The notes: generated by a model not told the origin, from the sequence alone. 64,000 bases of DNA from Pectobacterium sp. A5351 (GCF_028335745.1 NZ_CP116477.1:3224001-3288000); one strand, 5' to 3'; shown: positions 50,508 through 58,656, numbered from the stretch's first letter. Translations and numbers: made by a program.

Positions 50508-50537
50508 GATCAGGTCTACGCTAAACCTGATCTTATT
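50508..50537. terminator. Bidirectional terminator between the small genes and the KAP gene
   Basis: TAAGATCAGGT and ACCTGATCTTA form an 11-bp perfect stem with an 8-base loop. The plus strand continues with TTTTA and the minus strand with AGACTTA, so it best terminates the plus-strand small genes and also lies just past the KAP stop. Confidence 0.7.
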
Positions 50538-50553
50538 TTACTGAGGTAATAAC

Positions 50554-51840
50554 TTAATGTGGTGAAAGGTTATCTATATACCCAATAGCTCTTTTTATAA
50601 GGGTAGTTCTACTCATGAGACGGTCATGCATATTCTGAGAATAGGCATCTAGCTCATTGTCAGATAAAAATTCCAACTTTAAATATTTTTCATAAGATGG
50701 CCTATTTTGATCATCGATCTTATCTATTTTCAGTGCATTATGTATTTCTTTATAAGTAATCTCATTTATCTTATCAACTACTTCTGGTGTCATGACTTTA
50801 AGAACTGCTGCCGTAGAAACAGAGAAATAAAAATAATCTTCGTATTGTATATCATCATATTTCCATAATAATAATGATATAATGGAAAGGCAACGCTCCG
50901 CATCTCGGAAAGACGCATTTTGTGCTGTTAATAAATCAGAAATCCGCCAAACAATAGCGTTTTTATTAGATAAATTATCAAATATTACTGGTGACACGTT
51001 ATCAATGTAATTTCTGATTAACGAATTATAACCATCATTGTTTTTAGGTAAAGAAAACCAATAGTGAACAAATTTACTTAAATATAAACCAGTATCAATA
51101 TCACCATATCTTTTTTGTATTCCTTTCTCAAATTGCCTACGATTCATTGATAATATAAAAACAACGTTTTTCACGGAAAAGAAATGTTTCACTTTTTCAA
51201 TTAGTTCCAATGAGAAATCTGGCCTTGCACGATCAAGTTCATCTATAAATAAGACAATTTTCTTGCCTTCTTCTTCAGAGATTTTTCTTAGTGTTTCAGT
51301 AAATGATTTTATGACTGCACTTTCATTATTAATCGATTTAAATTTATCCTCTATTAACTTTTCTATTGGATCTGATATAGATTCGGAAAGTTTATCTGTA
51401 GCATCTTCAACATCAGAACCTTTTAAGATACCTGCGGTCGCAATAGCAATCCCAGCTTTAGTTCCAACAGACAATAAAGTTTTCCCTATTTTTTTAGATA
51501 TCTCAAGCAACTTCGATTTTAATTCAGATTTATCATCAATTATTTCATAAAATTTTGCCGCCAACGATATAAATGGTTCATTTTGATAATCATTTTCAAA
51601 TGCATTAAAGTATACCATTTTAATCTTACTGTTTTCATTTTTATCATTCTCTCCTTGCCACATTCTTATAAAAGTGGTCTTCCCTGTCCCCCACTTATCA
51701 TCAAGGGCAAAAACCAAGCCATTATCTTCTGATGCTAAAATTATTTCTTCTAATTTCTGAGAAAATCCTTTCCTTTTAAAGAGATCATTTTCAGAACTAA
51801 ATCCTTTAGCATAGTCTAATTCATTAATAGTTAATCTCAT
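50554..51840 (-). CDS. KAP-family P-loop NTPase, possible phage defence
   Basis: STAND-like NTPase of 428 residues. Walker A is DDKWGTGKTTF near residue 47-57 and Walker B is IVLFIDELDRARPD near 196, the DELDR form typical of KAP proteins. A moderately hydrophobic segment (LLSVGTKAGIAIATAGIL, about 120-140) sits between them, where many KAP proteins have membrane helices. KAP NTPases include the T7-exclusion protein PifA and are common in defence islands; this gene stands alone in a mobile island, so a defence role is inferred. The DNA is AT-rich. Confidence 0.82.
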   Translation of the reverse strand: MRLTINELDYAKGFSSENDLFKRKGFSQKLEEIILASEDNGLVFALDDKWGTGKTTFIRMWQGENDKNENSKIKMVYFNAFENDYQNEPFISLAAKFYEIIDDKSELKSKLLEISKKIGKTLLSVGTKAGIAIATAGILKGSDVEDATDKLSESISDPIEKLIEDKFKSINNESAVIKSFTETLRKISEEEGKKIVLFIDELDRARPDFSLELIEKVKHFFSVKNVVFILSMNRRQFEKGIQKRYGDIDTGLYLSKFVHYWFSLPKNNDGYNSLIRNYIDNVSPVIFDNLSNKNAIVWRISDLLTAQNASFRDAERCLSIISLLLWKYDDIQYEDYFYFSVSTAAVLKVMTPEVVDKINEITYKEIHNALKIDKIDDQNRPSYEKYLKLEFLSDNELDAYSQNMHDRLMSRTTLIKRAIGYIDNLSPH

Positions 51841-52207
51841 CTATTTACCTTTGACATTGGTTAATTTTAAAAAAAATCACACTGATTTAACTCTTGAAAA
51901 ATAACTCTTATCAATGATAATTGATTTTAGGAATATGTTTTTTGTCTATTGGATGTAAAGCAACTGAACAGAAGCGGGTCTTATTAAACCATGCCTTATA
52001 TTAACTTACTGTTATAAAACATCCACATATGTATTGATGATATACAAAAACAAGCATGATTATAGTTACAATCCGTGAACATGATCACTCCCCCTTGTTT
52101 TCACAATTTTTTTGTAGCATGTTTTTATCACACAGCCCGTTGAAGAAAAACAAATTAGATAGCGGGATAATTATTGCAAGGCAACCATTTTATAAGAGGT
52201 TATTTCT
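51841..52207. other. AT-rich gap upstream of the KAP gene
   Basis: About 370 bases with no supported gene. The only frame (52056-52253, 65 codons) has no ribosome site and overlaps the better-supported small gene that follows. The KAP promoter must lie near 51850-51950 on the minus strand but is not distinct. Confidence 0.45.
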
Positions 52208-52336
52208 ATGGATATGTGTCCTGCTTGTCAGAACTCTCTGCATGAATCCGTAATTGCAGAGGTTGGCAATGAATACTATAAAAGAGTATACCCTGACATT
52301 TTTTTGAATGTGAATAAACACCTAAATAAATTTTAG
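52208..52336 (+). CDS. Possible 42-residue protein with a CxxC motif
   Basis: ATG 52208 stands eight bases after AGAGG and opens a frame encoding MDMCPACQNSLHESVIAEVG, then 22 residues to TAG at 52334-52336. The CPAC pair suggests a half zinc knuckle or redox site. No homology is recognised and the frame is short, so this is tentative. Confidence 0.4.
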   Translation: MDMCPACQNSLHESVIAEVGNEYYKRVYPDIFLNVNKHLNKF

Positions 52337-52443
52337 AGTTAAATTTTAAAATAGCATTATTTACTTTTAATGCTAAAAATAGCAATATGGTTTGTATAGC
52401 AAGGCTATACAGAAAATTTATAAAAAGATGAGTAGGATATCAT

Positions 52444-53343
52444 ATGGATATTGAAAAATATACAGAAGTTGAAGGGTTAAAAATAAGAATAAATTATAAT
52501 AACGATGCAGGAAGCATCAATATAAAACTCAAAAAAAAATCTAATATACATGTAAAAAGTGAATATGAAACAGATACAAATCTTAGAACAAAAGAAAAAA
52601 TTAGCAACGTAGACAACAATGACAACAATGACAACAATGACAACAATGACAACAATGACAACAATGACAACAATGACAACAATGACAACAATGACAACAA
52701 TGACAACAATGACAACAATGACAACAATGACAACAATGACAACAATGACAACAATGACAACAATGACAACAATGACAACAATGACAACAATGACAACAAT
52801 GACAACAATGACAACAATGACAACAATGACAACAATGACAACAATGACAACAATGACAACAATGACAACAATGACAACAATGACAACAATGACAACAATG
52901 ACAACAATGACAAAAATGACAAAAATGACAAAAATGACAAAAAATCAACTCTGTTAATAACTTTTACAATAACCGTTGCCTTATTAATTGCTCCGATATT
53001 ATTTACATGGAACTCTGATCAAACCAACCCATCACTATTATTGGTACAAATTATAATAGTAATTCCTTTTTTTTACCAACTCATTAAAATAAGAGAGAAG
53101 ATAGAAAGAGATGTAATAAAATCAGCTAATGATACCGTTTTATTTTTTGTTACTGCGGTGACAAGTGCTTTACTTATTTTAAAAACAACCCCTGACTACA
53201 ACATTGACCTATTTGCCTTTTTAATGAAAAACCCAGCCGGTTGTTTTATAATATCTTGTTATACAATATTACTTATAATTAAAACATTCATTGCATTCTT
53301 AGAATTCCTGGAAAACAAAAAGAAATATAAATCGGAAAAATAA
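52444..53343 (+). CDS. Membrane protein with a long Asp-Asn-Asn repeat
   Basis: A 299-residue protein: about 55 mixed residues, then (Asp-Asn-Asn) x 33 and four Asp-Asn-Lys/Asp-Lys-Lys units (residues 57-168), then four hydrophobic segments (STLLITFTITVALLIAPIL; PSLLLVQIIIVIPFFYQLI; VLFFVTAVTSALLILKTT; CFIISCYTILLIIKTFIAF) and a basic tail. The repeat forms a long acidic, disordered arm of about 110 residues before the membrane domain. Family unknown. ATG 52444 has GTAGGATATC before it, a fair ribosome site. Confidence 0.65.
   Translation: MDIEKYTEVEGLKIRINYNNDAGSINIKLKKKSNIHVKSEYETDTNLRTKEKISNVDNNDNNDNNDNNDNNDNNDNNDNNDNNDNNDNNDNNDNNDNNDNNDNNDNNDNNDNNDNNDNNDNNDNNDNNDNNDNNDNNDNNDNNDNNDNNDNNDNNDKNDKNDKNDKKSTLLITFTITVALLIAPILFTWNSDQTNPSLLLVQIIIVIPFFYQLIKIREKIERDVIKSANDTVLFFVTAVTSALLILKTTPDYNIDLFAFLMKNPAGCFIISCYTILLIIKTFIAFLEFLENKKKYKSEK
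52612..52935 (+). repeat. 9-bp tandem repeat, 33 exact copies plus 3 variants
   Basis: GACAACAAT is repeated 33 times without a single change (52612-52908), followed by three copies of GACAAAAAT (52909-52935). The period is a multiple of three, so copy-number change lengthens or shortens the protein arm without shifting the frame. The identity of the copies shows recent expansion. Confidence 0.97.
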
Positions 53344-53348
53344 AAGTG

Positions 53349-53549
53349 TTATTTTTCCTTATCTAAAAGTGCCGGAATTATAAAAAATGTTAGTGGTAAA
53401 AAAAACAATGATATTGCAACATAACTATAAAGAGCAAATTCAACCTTACCTGCTCCATTAACATTTTCAATAAAAAATGCATCAGACACATTTAAATACA
53501 CTATAGATAAAATAATAGATATTGCATATAGAAATAAAATACTTTTCAT
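53349..53549 (-). CDS. Small membrane protein of 66 residues
   Basis: Begins MKSILFLYAISIILSIVYLN and has two hydrophobic segments (residues 3-22 and 35-60), separated by a short polar part (FFIENVNGAGKVE). It converges on the repeat-protein gene with a six-base gap. Family unknown; small two-helix proteins in islands are often immunity proteins or toxins, but nothing here decides. Confidence 0.55.
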   Translation of the reverse strand: MKSILFLYAISIILSIVYLNVSDAFFIENVNGAGKVEFALYSYVAISLFFLPLTFFIIPALLDKEK

Positions 53550-53616
53550 AAAGCCTCCAAATTTTATATATCACACTATCTAATTAACATACCTATTTCT
53601 GTTGTCAACCGCCATT

Positions 53617-53673
53617 AATCAAGGGCTAACTCTCCGAAGCGCTACGCTGGCTTCTCCGAGTTCTCCCTTGATT
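53617..53673. repeat. Long interrupted hairpin in an AT-rich spacer
   Basis: AATCAAGGG pairs with CCCTTGATT, then AACTC with GAGTT and GAAGC with GCTTC, leaving symmetrical TCC/TCC internal loops and a loop of about 9 bases. It is a GC-rich island in an AT-rich gap of 480 bases (53550-54033) that has no other visible content apart from AAAGCGAAGCTTTGC at 53701-53715. Confidence 0.7.
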
Positions 53674-54033
53674 TTCTTCCTTTCAGTCAGAAAATACTTC
53701 AATAAAGCGAAGCTTTGCAGTCCGTAATTAGTAAATTTGATGCCATCATCATGGTTTATCTATACCACTCGAATAAATAAATTATATCTAATAGTTCTTT
53801 ATTATTGAATGAATTTTAATTCTCCTGTTGTCTTAAAAGAAAAACACACAACGACGTTAGGAAAATAATTGATTAAACCAAAACAACAATAAGAAGAATA
53901 AAAAATAAAGATAGAGTTCTTGCTTATCAATTTTCACATATATAACATGACATTTTTTACCACCTTTATTATACTGTAAACACAATGGTCTAATTCATAA
54001 AAAATAAATATTCAGAGGAAATAGTAAAAGATA

Positions 54034-54630
54034 ATGGATAAAATCAAAGAGTATTTTACTAAAGATATTGTGGTTTCTTTAGCAAGAGCATTATCACACT
54101 CACAATATTTTGCAGTAAAAATTAAAAACAACGAGATTTCATGGAAAAATATATTACTAATTTACTTTGGTTTTTTAGCCATATCTATATTTATAACAAA
54201 CTCAACACTTGAATTACATGTTAATGGAAAAACATTAAATGGACTTAAATTTGCGTTCTTCCAAACAATGTATATATTTATATTCTCTTTTGTAATACGT
54301 AGCATAACGTTTATATTCAAGGGAACCTTGTCATATGAAAAAACGTTAAAAATATTTTTCATATATGGAGGTGTGATTTATATCATAGATAGCATATTAA
54401 TGATATTTGAAATACATTTAGACAAGGGCGGAAACAAATTTATAGTTTTTTTAGTTTCATGTATGGCTTGTGTATGGATTTTATTCTCCTATTTGGCAAT
54501 ATTGAAAGTTAATGGGATAAATGGAAAAATAAAACGAACCGTGGCAGTGTTATCATTGATAACATCATCATTCTTACTCTCAAATGTTACATCTGTAATT
54601 ACACCATACTTTATCATCCTGGATAATTAA
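54034..54630 (+). CDS. Yip1-like multi-pass membrane protein
   Basis: A 198-residue protein with a short cytoplasmic N-terminus (MDKIKEYFTKDIVVSLARAL) and five hydrophobic segments (about 38-55, 75-97, 105-128, 138-160, 170-190), similar in layout to Yip1/DUF1282 proteins. No catalytic motif. AT-rich. It stands alone, ahead of the mobilisation genes. The family assignment is tentative. Confidence 0.55.
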   Translation: MDKIKEYFTKDIVVSLARALSHSQYFAVKIKNNEISWKNILLIYFGFLAISIFITNSTLELHVNGKTLNGLKFAFFQTMYIFIFSFVIRSITFIFKGTLSYEKTLKIFFIYGGVIYIIDSILMIFEIHLDKGGNKFIVFLVSCMACVWILFSYLAILKVNGINGKIKRTVAVLSLITSSFLLSNVTSVITPYFIILDN

Positions 54631-54641
54631 ATAAGCATAAC

Positions 54642-54663
54642 AGGGAACTTCTCAGAGTTCCCT
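54642..54663 (+). terminator. Hairpin after the membrane protein gene
   Basis: AGGGAACT and AGTTCCCT make an 8-bp stem with a 6-base loop just after the stop at 54630. It lacks a T-run, so it is terminator-like only. Confidence 0.45.
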
Positions 54664-54738
54664 ACCCTAATTATTTAAACCCTCTGCGAATTATAAAAAT
54701 AGCGGCAACTAATTTTTTATAGTTTCATAAAAAGATGT

Positions 54739-54772
54739 AATGTATTGACATATAAGTGACTTTATATACATT
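54739..54772. other. Inverted repeat upstream of mobC (oriT or operator candidate)
   Basis: AATGTAT and ATACATT are perfect inverted repeats 20 bases apart, enclosing TTGACATATAAGTGACTTTAT. This is 60 bases upstream of mobC, where oriT lies in many mobilisable plasmids. No known nic sequence is recognised, so it may simply be a promoter operator. Confidence 0.35.
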
Positions 54773-54831
54773 TAGATATTAGCATATGGATAATGCTTTA
54801 TTTCCACCACAAAAATACAAAAGGAATTTAA

Positions 54832-55278
54832 ATGAAAACCTATATAAACAATGGGAAACACTCACAATCCAAACCATCCAATCTTAATTATTCTCCGATT
54901 AAAAATAGTCCCAATATTCATTCTGATAAGCTAAGATTATATTGCGTCAGTGTCAGATTAAATAATGAAGAATTATCGCTTCTGAATGAAAGGCGTGGCA
55001 GTCATCGCAAAGGTGAATGGCTGCGTATGGCGTTTCTGCATAACCTTCCCTCCGTTATTCCATCGATTAATCTCGAAGCATGGAAAAACCTCGGTGAGAT
55101 TTCACAGAAGTTGAACAGGCTGGTCGTCCATCTGGATAACAAGAGCAATGATAGTTCTCTCTCACAAACTGAACTCTTTGCAGTGAAGCGTCAGCTCTCA
55201 GAGCTTCGCACAAATCTGATCACCGATAACATGTGGAGTGCTTCCCATGAAGGGAATGCAAAAAATCCGCAGGGGTAA
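54832..55278 (+). CDS. mobC: MobC-like relaxosome accessory protein
   Basis: Helps the relaxase open oriT DNA. The 148-residue product has a polar N-terminal tail (about 35 residues) and then a ribbon-helix-helix-like and helical region typical of MobC/MbeC proteins (VSVRLNNEELSLLNERRGSHRKGEWLRMAFL, split as VSVRLNNEELSLLNERRGS and RKGEWLRMAFL; LGEISQKLNRLVVHLDN). It overlaps the relaxase gene by 32 bases, as in MobC-MobA pairs. Confidence 0.8.
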   Translation: MKTYINNGKHSQSKPSNLNYSPIKNSPNIHSDKLRLYCVSVRLNNEELSLLNERRGSHRKGEWLRMAFLHNLPSVIPSINLEAWKNLGEISQKLNRLVVHLDNKSNDSSLSQTELFAVKRQLSELRTNLITDNMWSASHEGNAKNPQG

Positions 55279-56710
55279 GGGTTTCGCTGGTGTTGTTCTC
55301 TACGCATTAAAGCCAGGCTCTCATCATCAATGCACACCTTATGTCATTGGTGGGAACATGCTGGGGGATATAGCCGGAGATCTGATCGCTGAATTCAATA
55401 CCACCAAAACGCTTCGTCCGGATGTGGTCAAACCCGTCTGGCATAATTCACTTCGATTACCGAAAAGCGAAGCGCTGACAGATGCTCAGTGGTCAGAGAT
55501 TGCTGATGATTACATGTCCCGAATGGGCTTCTCTGAAACGCATCTGAGATGCTATGTGTTGCATGACGATACTGAAGGCCAGCACATCCACATTATTGCC
55601 AGTCGTATCGATCTCACCAATGGAAGCCTTTACTTGGGCAAAAATGAAAACCTCATCAGCACCCGTATTATTCAGCAGCTTGAACACGACTATTCACTGA
55701 CAAGAACCAAAGGATCGGAAACTAAAGCATCCCCAGCTTCGCCCTTCCCTCCTTCGCTATCCAGAAAATCCATGACACAAAAGCCTATGGGCGCAATACC
55801 AAAGCCTAAAAAGCTGTCACGTAACGAAGCGATGATGGAGAAGTATAAAGGAGAGCCATCGCCCAAATCGGTCATCCAGGAAGCCCTGGAAGAATTGCTT
55901 GCCGGTAAACCATCAACGACTGAATTTGTGACACAGCTTGTGGCACGAAACATAACGGTAGTCCCGAATATCGCTTCTACCGGAAAGATGAATGGGTTTT
56001 CATTCGAATACCAGGGGATTGCCTTCAAAGCTTCGCAGTTAGGTAAGTGTTATTCCTGGTCTGCCTTACAAAACAGGCTCGACTACCAACCGGAACGCGA
56101 CAATGCTTTCCTGTTTGAACTGAAAATGCCCTCAGTCAGTAAGGCATCGGTTAGCGAAGCTCTTGATATGACAACTGCTACAGATACCCCTGAAATCATC
56201 AAAGAAGACGTTAATAGCCCCGCCGAAACGCTTACTCTCAACAAAGACGCCGGTCAGGGCGAATACGCTATCACTTATTCTACAACGCTTCACAATGAAG
56301 CTATTGCAAGTAACAAAGAAGCACAAGTAAAAGAAGCTGGTGCAGATGCTAAAGAAACGCATACAACCGAAGCGGCAAAAGAAGCTGGTGCAGATGCTAA
56401 AGAAGCACATTCAACCGAAGCGGCAAAAGAAGCTGGTGCAGATGCTAAAGAAGCACATTCAACCGAAGCGACAAAAGAAGCTCACCACAGAAAGCCCCTC
56501 TCTGTGATTCAGACCGGCTTACGATGGTTAGAAACCATTCCCTATCTCAACATCATCATTGGCATGTTGAAAAAACTCAAAATACCGACACTCAAACGCC
56601 CAGACAAACACAACACCATCACTGGCGTGAAGATGATAGAAATTACGGCAACACCAAAAACCACCATCCAAACTCCGCAAAAATCACACTCATCATCATT
56701 CCAAATGTAG
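55247..56710 (+). CDS. mobA: Relaxase / mobilisation nuclease (MobA type)
   Basis: Nicks oriT and leads strand transfer of mobilisable elements, using another element's conjugation pore. The 487-residue product (start MKGMQKIRRGKGFAGVVLYAL) has the relaxase domain in the first 170 residues: the metal-binding motif EGQHIHIIASRID (two histidines, a third upstream in VLHDD), and CYVLHDDTEGQ. The catalytic Tyr cannot be assigned with certainty. The C-terminal third is low-complexity and contains three 16-residue repeats. The last 80 residues have a hydrophobic stretch (LNIIIGMLKKLKI). No type IV secretion genes are nearby. Confidence 0.88.
   Translation: MKGMQKIRRGKGFAGVVLYALKPGSHHQCTPYVIGGNMLGDIAGDLIAEFNTTKTLRPDVVKPVWHNSLRLPKSEALTDAQWSEIADDYMSRMGFSETHLRCYVLHDDTEGQHIHIIASRIDLTNGSLYLGKNENLISTRIIQQLEHDYSLTRTKGSETKASPASPFPPSLSRKSMTQKPMGAIPKPKKLSRNEAMMEKYKGEPSPKSVIQEALEELLAGKPSTTEFVTQLVARNITVVPNIASTGKMNGFSFEYQGIAFKASQLGKCYSWSALQNRLDYQPERDNAFLFELKMPSVSKASVSEALDMTTATDTPEIIKEDVNSPAETLTLNKDAGQGEYAITYSTTLHNEAIASNKEAQVKEAGADAKETHTTEAAKEAGADAKEAHSTEAAKEAGADAKEAHSTEATKEAHHRKPLSVIQTGLRWLETIPYLNIIIGMLKKLKIPTLKRPDKHNTITGVKMIEITATPKTTIQTPQKSHSSSFQM
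56330..56473 (+). repeat. 48-bp tandem repeat in the relaxase gene
   Basis: Three nearly identical 48-base copies encode KEAGADAKEAHSTEAA (first copy with THT); a fourth begins and stops after AAAGAAGCT. The unit is a multiple of three bases and lies in the flexible C-terminal part of the relaxase. Confidence 0.92.
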
Positions 56711-57030
56711 GGCTGAGAAGCCGTCCAGCAAGCCTTTCTTCATACAAAAACACAAGATTAACGATCGTTAATACCGATCTATATTTAATTTATGATAGCT
56801 TATAACTATCACAAGTAAGCCATCGATCGTTATAAGCGATTTGCTTTGTTTGATCACAACTGTTCAAAATGTAGCTGCTCCTTTTCCCATAATAGACTGA
56901 TTTAACTGGTCTATTTACTTATTCAACTAACGATATAGGTTCAGCAATGACAAACCTCGCCTCATTTTCAGTCTCTGACTGCTTCATACGAATATGACTT
57001 TCACATTGATTCGCTATTGAGGAAATTTGT
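56711..57030. other. Spacer between the relaxase and the DUF4755 gene
   Basis: A 320-base gap with palindromes TTAACGATCGTTAA (56758-56771) and a related GATCGTTA at 56826-56833, possibly operator sites. No reading frame and no clear terminator. Confidence 0.4.
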
Positions 57031-57852
57031 ATGAGCATTTTTGCTATGAAACGCTTTTGGATTGCAGTATCGCTCCCCGCACTTATCGCATTATTGATGG
57101 GAAAAAGTGGATTTGTCTTAACAGGGATTATCTGGCTTCCTGTCAGTGTTGGTCTCCTCATTTGGGCGTATTTCACGAATCGACGCGACAAAAAAGCGTT
57201 AGCCGTGCTTCAGCCTCAAAGAAAGAAAATCTCTCCACCTGCAAAAGTCAGTGGCTTCATGAAATTTATTAATTTTTTCAAAATGAAGCGTCTTTGGATC
57301 GCCCTTGCTCTGCCAATGTTTCTTTCACACTTTGGCACGACTGAAGATCTAATCTCTATCGGATTTTTTTGGATCCCAATCTGCGCTATTTTATTTTTCA
57401 CTGCATTAGGCTCTTACATTCTTAAATTAAGTAATCAAGCCACTGTCGATAATTTTAACGATGATAATGATGGTTGTTATAGTCATACACTTCTTAATTC
57501 CTCAATGAAGCTCGATAGCAACAAAAGGCTCATTTTCCTTAAAGATGGAAATAATGAAAAAACCTATTCCTTTGATGATCTTAAAGAATGGAAATATAAC
57601 ATCAGCCATGGGATTGAAATTGAAGATGCAGGTTTAAGCATTACTGCTAAAAATATTAATAATGTTCGCATGGCAAAAAACCGAAATGAGACAGGATTTT
57701 TTATTAGTGTAAGAGATATTCAAAATCCAGAATGGCACATCAGGTTTTTCCCTAAGGAAGGCTCTTTTAAATCTCAGATTGGGTTCAATGACCTACGTAA
57801 ACAAATGAACCAATGGATGGAAGTGTTCGATCAGATTGTCAATGAGAATTAA
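57031..57852 (+). CDS. DUF4755-like membrane protein with an internal duplication
   Basis: A 273-residue protein. Residues 6-46 (MKRFWIAVSLPALIALLMGK, then IIWLPVSVGLLIWA) are repeated at about 85-125 (MKRLWIALALPMF, then FFWIPICAILFFTA), so two membrane hairpins arose by duplication. The last 140 residues form a soluble domain (SMKLDSNKRLIFLKDG, GFFISVRDIQNPEWHIRFF) as seen in DUF4755 proteins. Function unknown. The lipoprotein genes follow closely. Confidence 0.65.
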   Translation: MSIFAMKRFWIAVSLPALIALLMGKSGFVLTGIIWLPVSVGLLIWAYFTNRRDKKALAVLQPQRKKISPPAKVSGFMKFINFFKMKRLWIALALPMFLSHFGTTEDLISIGFFWIPICAILFFTALGSYILKLSNQATVDNFNDDNDGCYSHTLLNSSMKLDSNKRLIFLKDGNNEKTYSFDDLKEWKYNISHGIEIEDAGLSITAKNINNVRMAKNRNETGFFISVRDIQNPEWHIRFFPKEGSFKSQIGFNDLRKQMNQWMEVFDQIVNEN

Positions 57853-57865
57853 GGTTAAAAACCCC

Positions 57866-58237
57866 ATGAAAAAAATCATCATCGTATTGGTATCACTCAC
57901 TCTCTCTGGATGTTATTCCTTCGGTAATCAGACTCTGAAAAATGTAACGCAGGAAGACGTAAAAGCTAAAATTGTAAAAGGAAAAACCACCAAGGCAGAA
58001 GTATTAACCGCCTTTGGTGAGCCGGATAAACGTATCGCCTCAGATGATGAGGAGAAATGGTCTTATTCAATGCATAACTACCGCAGTAAACCAACATCAT
58101 ACATTCCCCTCGTCGGGGTGTTGATTGGCGGAACGGATATTGAAGAAAAATCAATTCTCATCACGTTTAAAGGTGAGAAAGTCAGTTCGTATGAATTCAC
58201 TGCCGGTGCCAGTGAAATGAAACGCGGTGCCTTTTAA
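57866..58237 (+). CDS. SmpA/BamE-like lipoprotein
   Basis: A 123-residue predicted lipoprotein: signal with lipobox TLSGC (MKKIIIVLVSLTLSGC), then VKAKIVKGKTTKAEVLTAFG and GEPDKRI, the typical BamE/SmpA fold start. It is not the core bamE, because it lies in the island and has no core neighbours. It starts 14 bases after the DUF4755 gene and is likely co-transcribed. ATG 57866 is preferred over an upstream in-frame start. Confidence 0.75.
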   Translation: MKKIIIVLVSLTLSGCYSFGNQTLKNVTQEDVKAKIVKGKTTKAEVLTAFGEPDKRIASDDEEKWSYSMHNYRSKPTSYIPLVGVLIGGTDIEEKSILITFKGEKVSSYEFTAGASEMKRGAF

Positions 58238-58263
58238 ATTCAGCAATCCTCAAAACGAGAGCC

Positions 58264-58590
58264 ATGATGAATAAAAAATTATCCTTAGGTTTATTACTGG
58301 TGCTGTCCTTTTTTCTTACAGGCTGTGACAGCGAACCATCAGATGCTGACGTATCTAAGGCAATGCAGTCTTTTACTGAAGAGATGAACAAAGGAGCACC
58401 GTCCGAATCAGCAAGAGTCGTTTTCAATTCAGCCAAGAAAATCGCCTGTAAAGAGAAAGACAGTGACGGCGGTTACAAATGCACAGTCGAATACAATGCA
58501 AAGCTCCCGTTTTTGGGTGAAAGAACATCGACTATGGAGCTTAAGTTCTTTAAATTTGAAGGCAAGTGGAAAGTCTCGCCGTCGAAATAA
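58264..58590 (+). CDS. Small lipoprotein
   Basis: A 108-residue predicted lipoprotein (MMNKKLSLGLLLVLSFFLTGC, lipobox LTGC, Cys at about 21) with a charged helical part (DADVSKAMQSFTEEMNKG) and a beta-rich end containing ACKEKDSDGGYKCTVEY, where two Cys may form a disulfide. No family recognised. It follows the BamE-like gene by 26 bases and precedes a strong terminator, so the last three genes form one operon. Confidence 0.7.
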   Translation: MMNKKLSLGLLLVLSFFLTGCDSEPSDADVSKAMQSFTEEMNKGAPSESARVVFNSAKKIACKEKDSDGGYKCTVEYNAKLPFLGERTSTMELKFFKFEGKWKVSPSK

Positions 58591-58625
58591 CCTATAAGTC
58601 ATAAGGCAGCATCAGGGAAAGCATC

Positions 58626-58656
58626 AGCCCGTAGTTTCATCGCTACGGGCTTTTTT
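58626..58656 (+). terminator. Rho-independent terminator of the lipoprotein operon
   Basis: AGCCCGTAG and CTACGGGCT form a 9-bp stem with an 8-base loop, followed by a run of six T. Classical terminator 36 bases after the last gene. Confidence 0.92.

Noticed and set aside
52056..52253. 65-codon frame upstream of the repeat protein
   Set aside because: No ribosome site and no domain; it overlaps a better supported 42-residue frame.
52612..52935. CRISPR array
   Set aside because: Units are 9 bases, contiguous and without spacers; no cas genes are nearby.
52494..52957. Long reading frames in other frames and on the minus strand through the 9-bp repeat (Met-Thr, Leu-Ser or Cys-His repeats)
   Set aside because: They exist only because a 9-base repeat has no stop in several frames; only the plus-strand 299-residue frame has normal sequence and membrane segments on both sides.
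53617..53673. Integron attC site
   Set aside because: The terminal boxes do not match the RYYYAAC / GTTRRRY core sites and no integron integrase is present.
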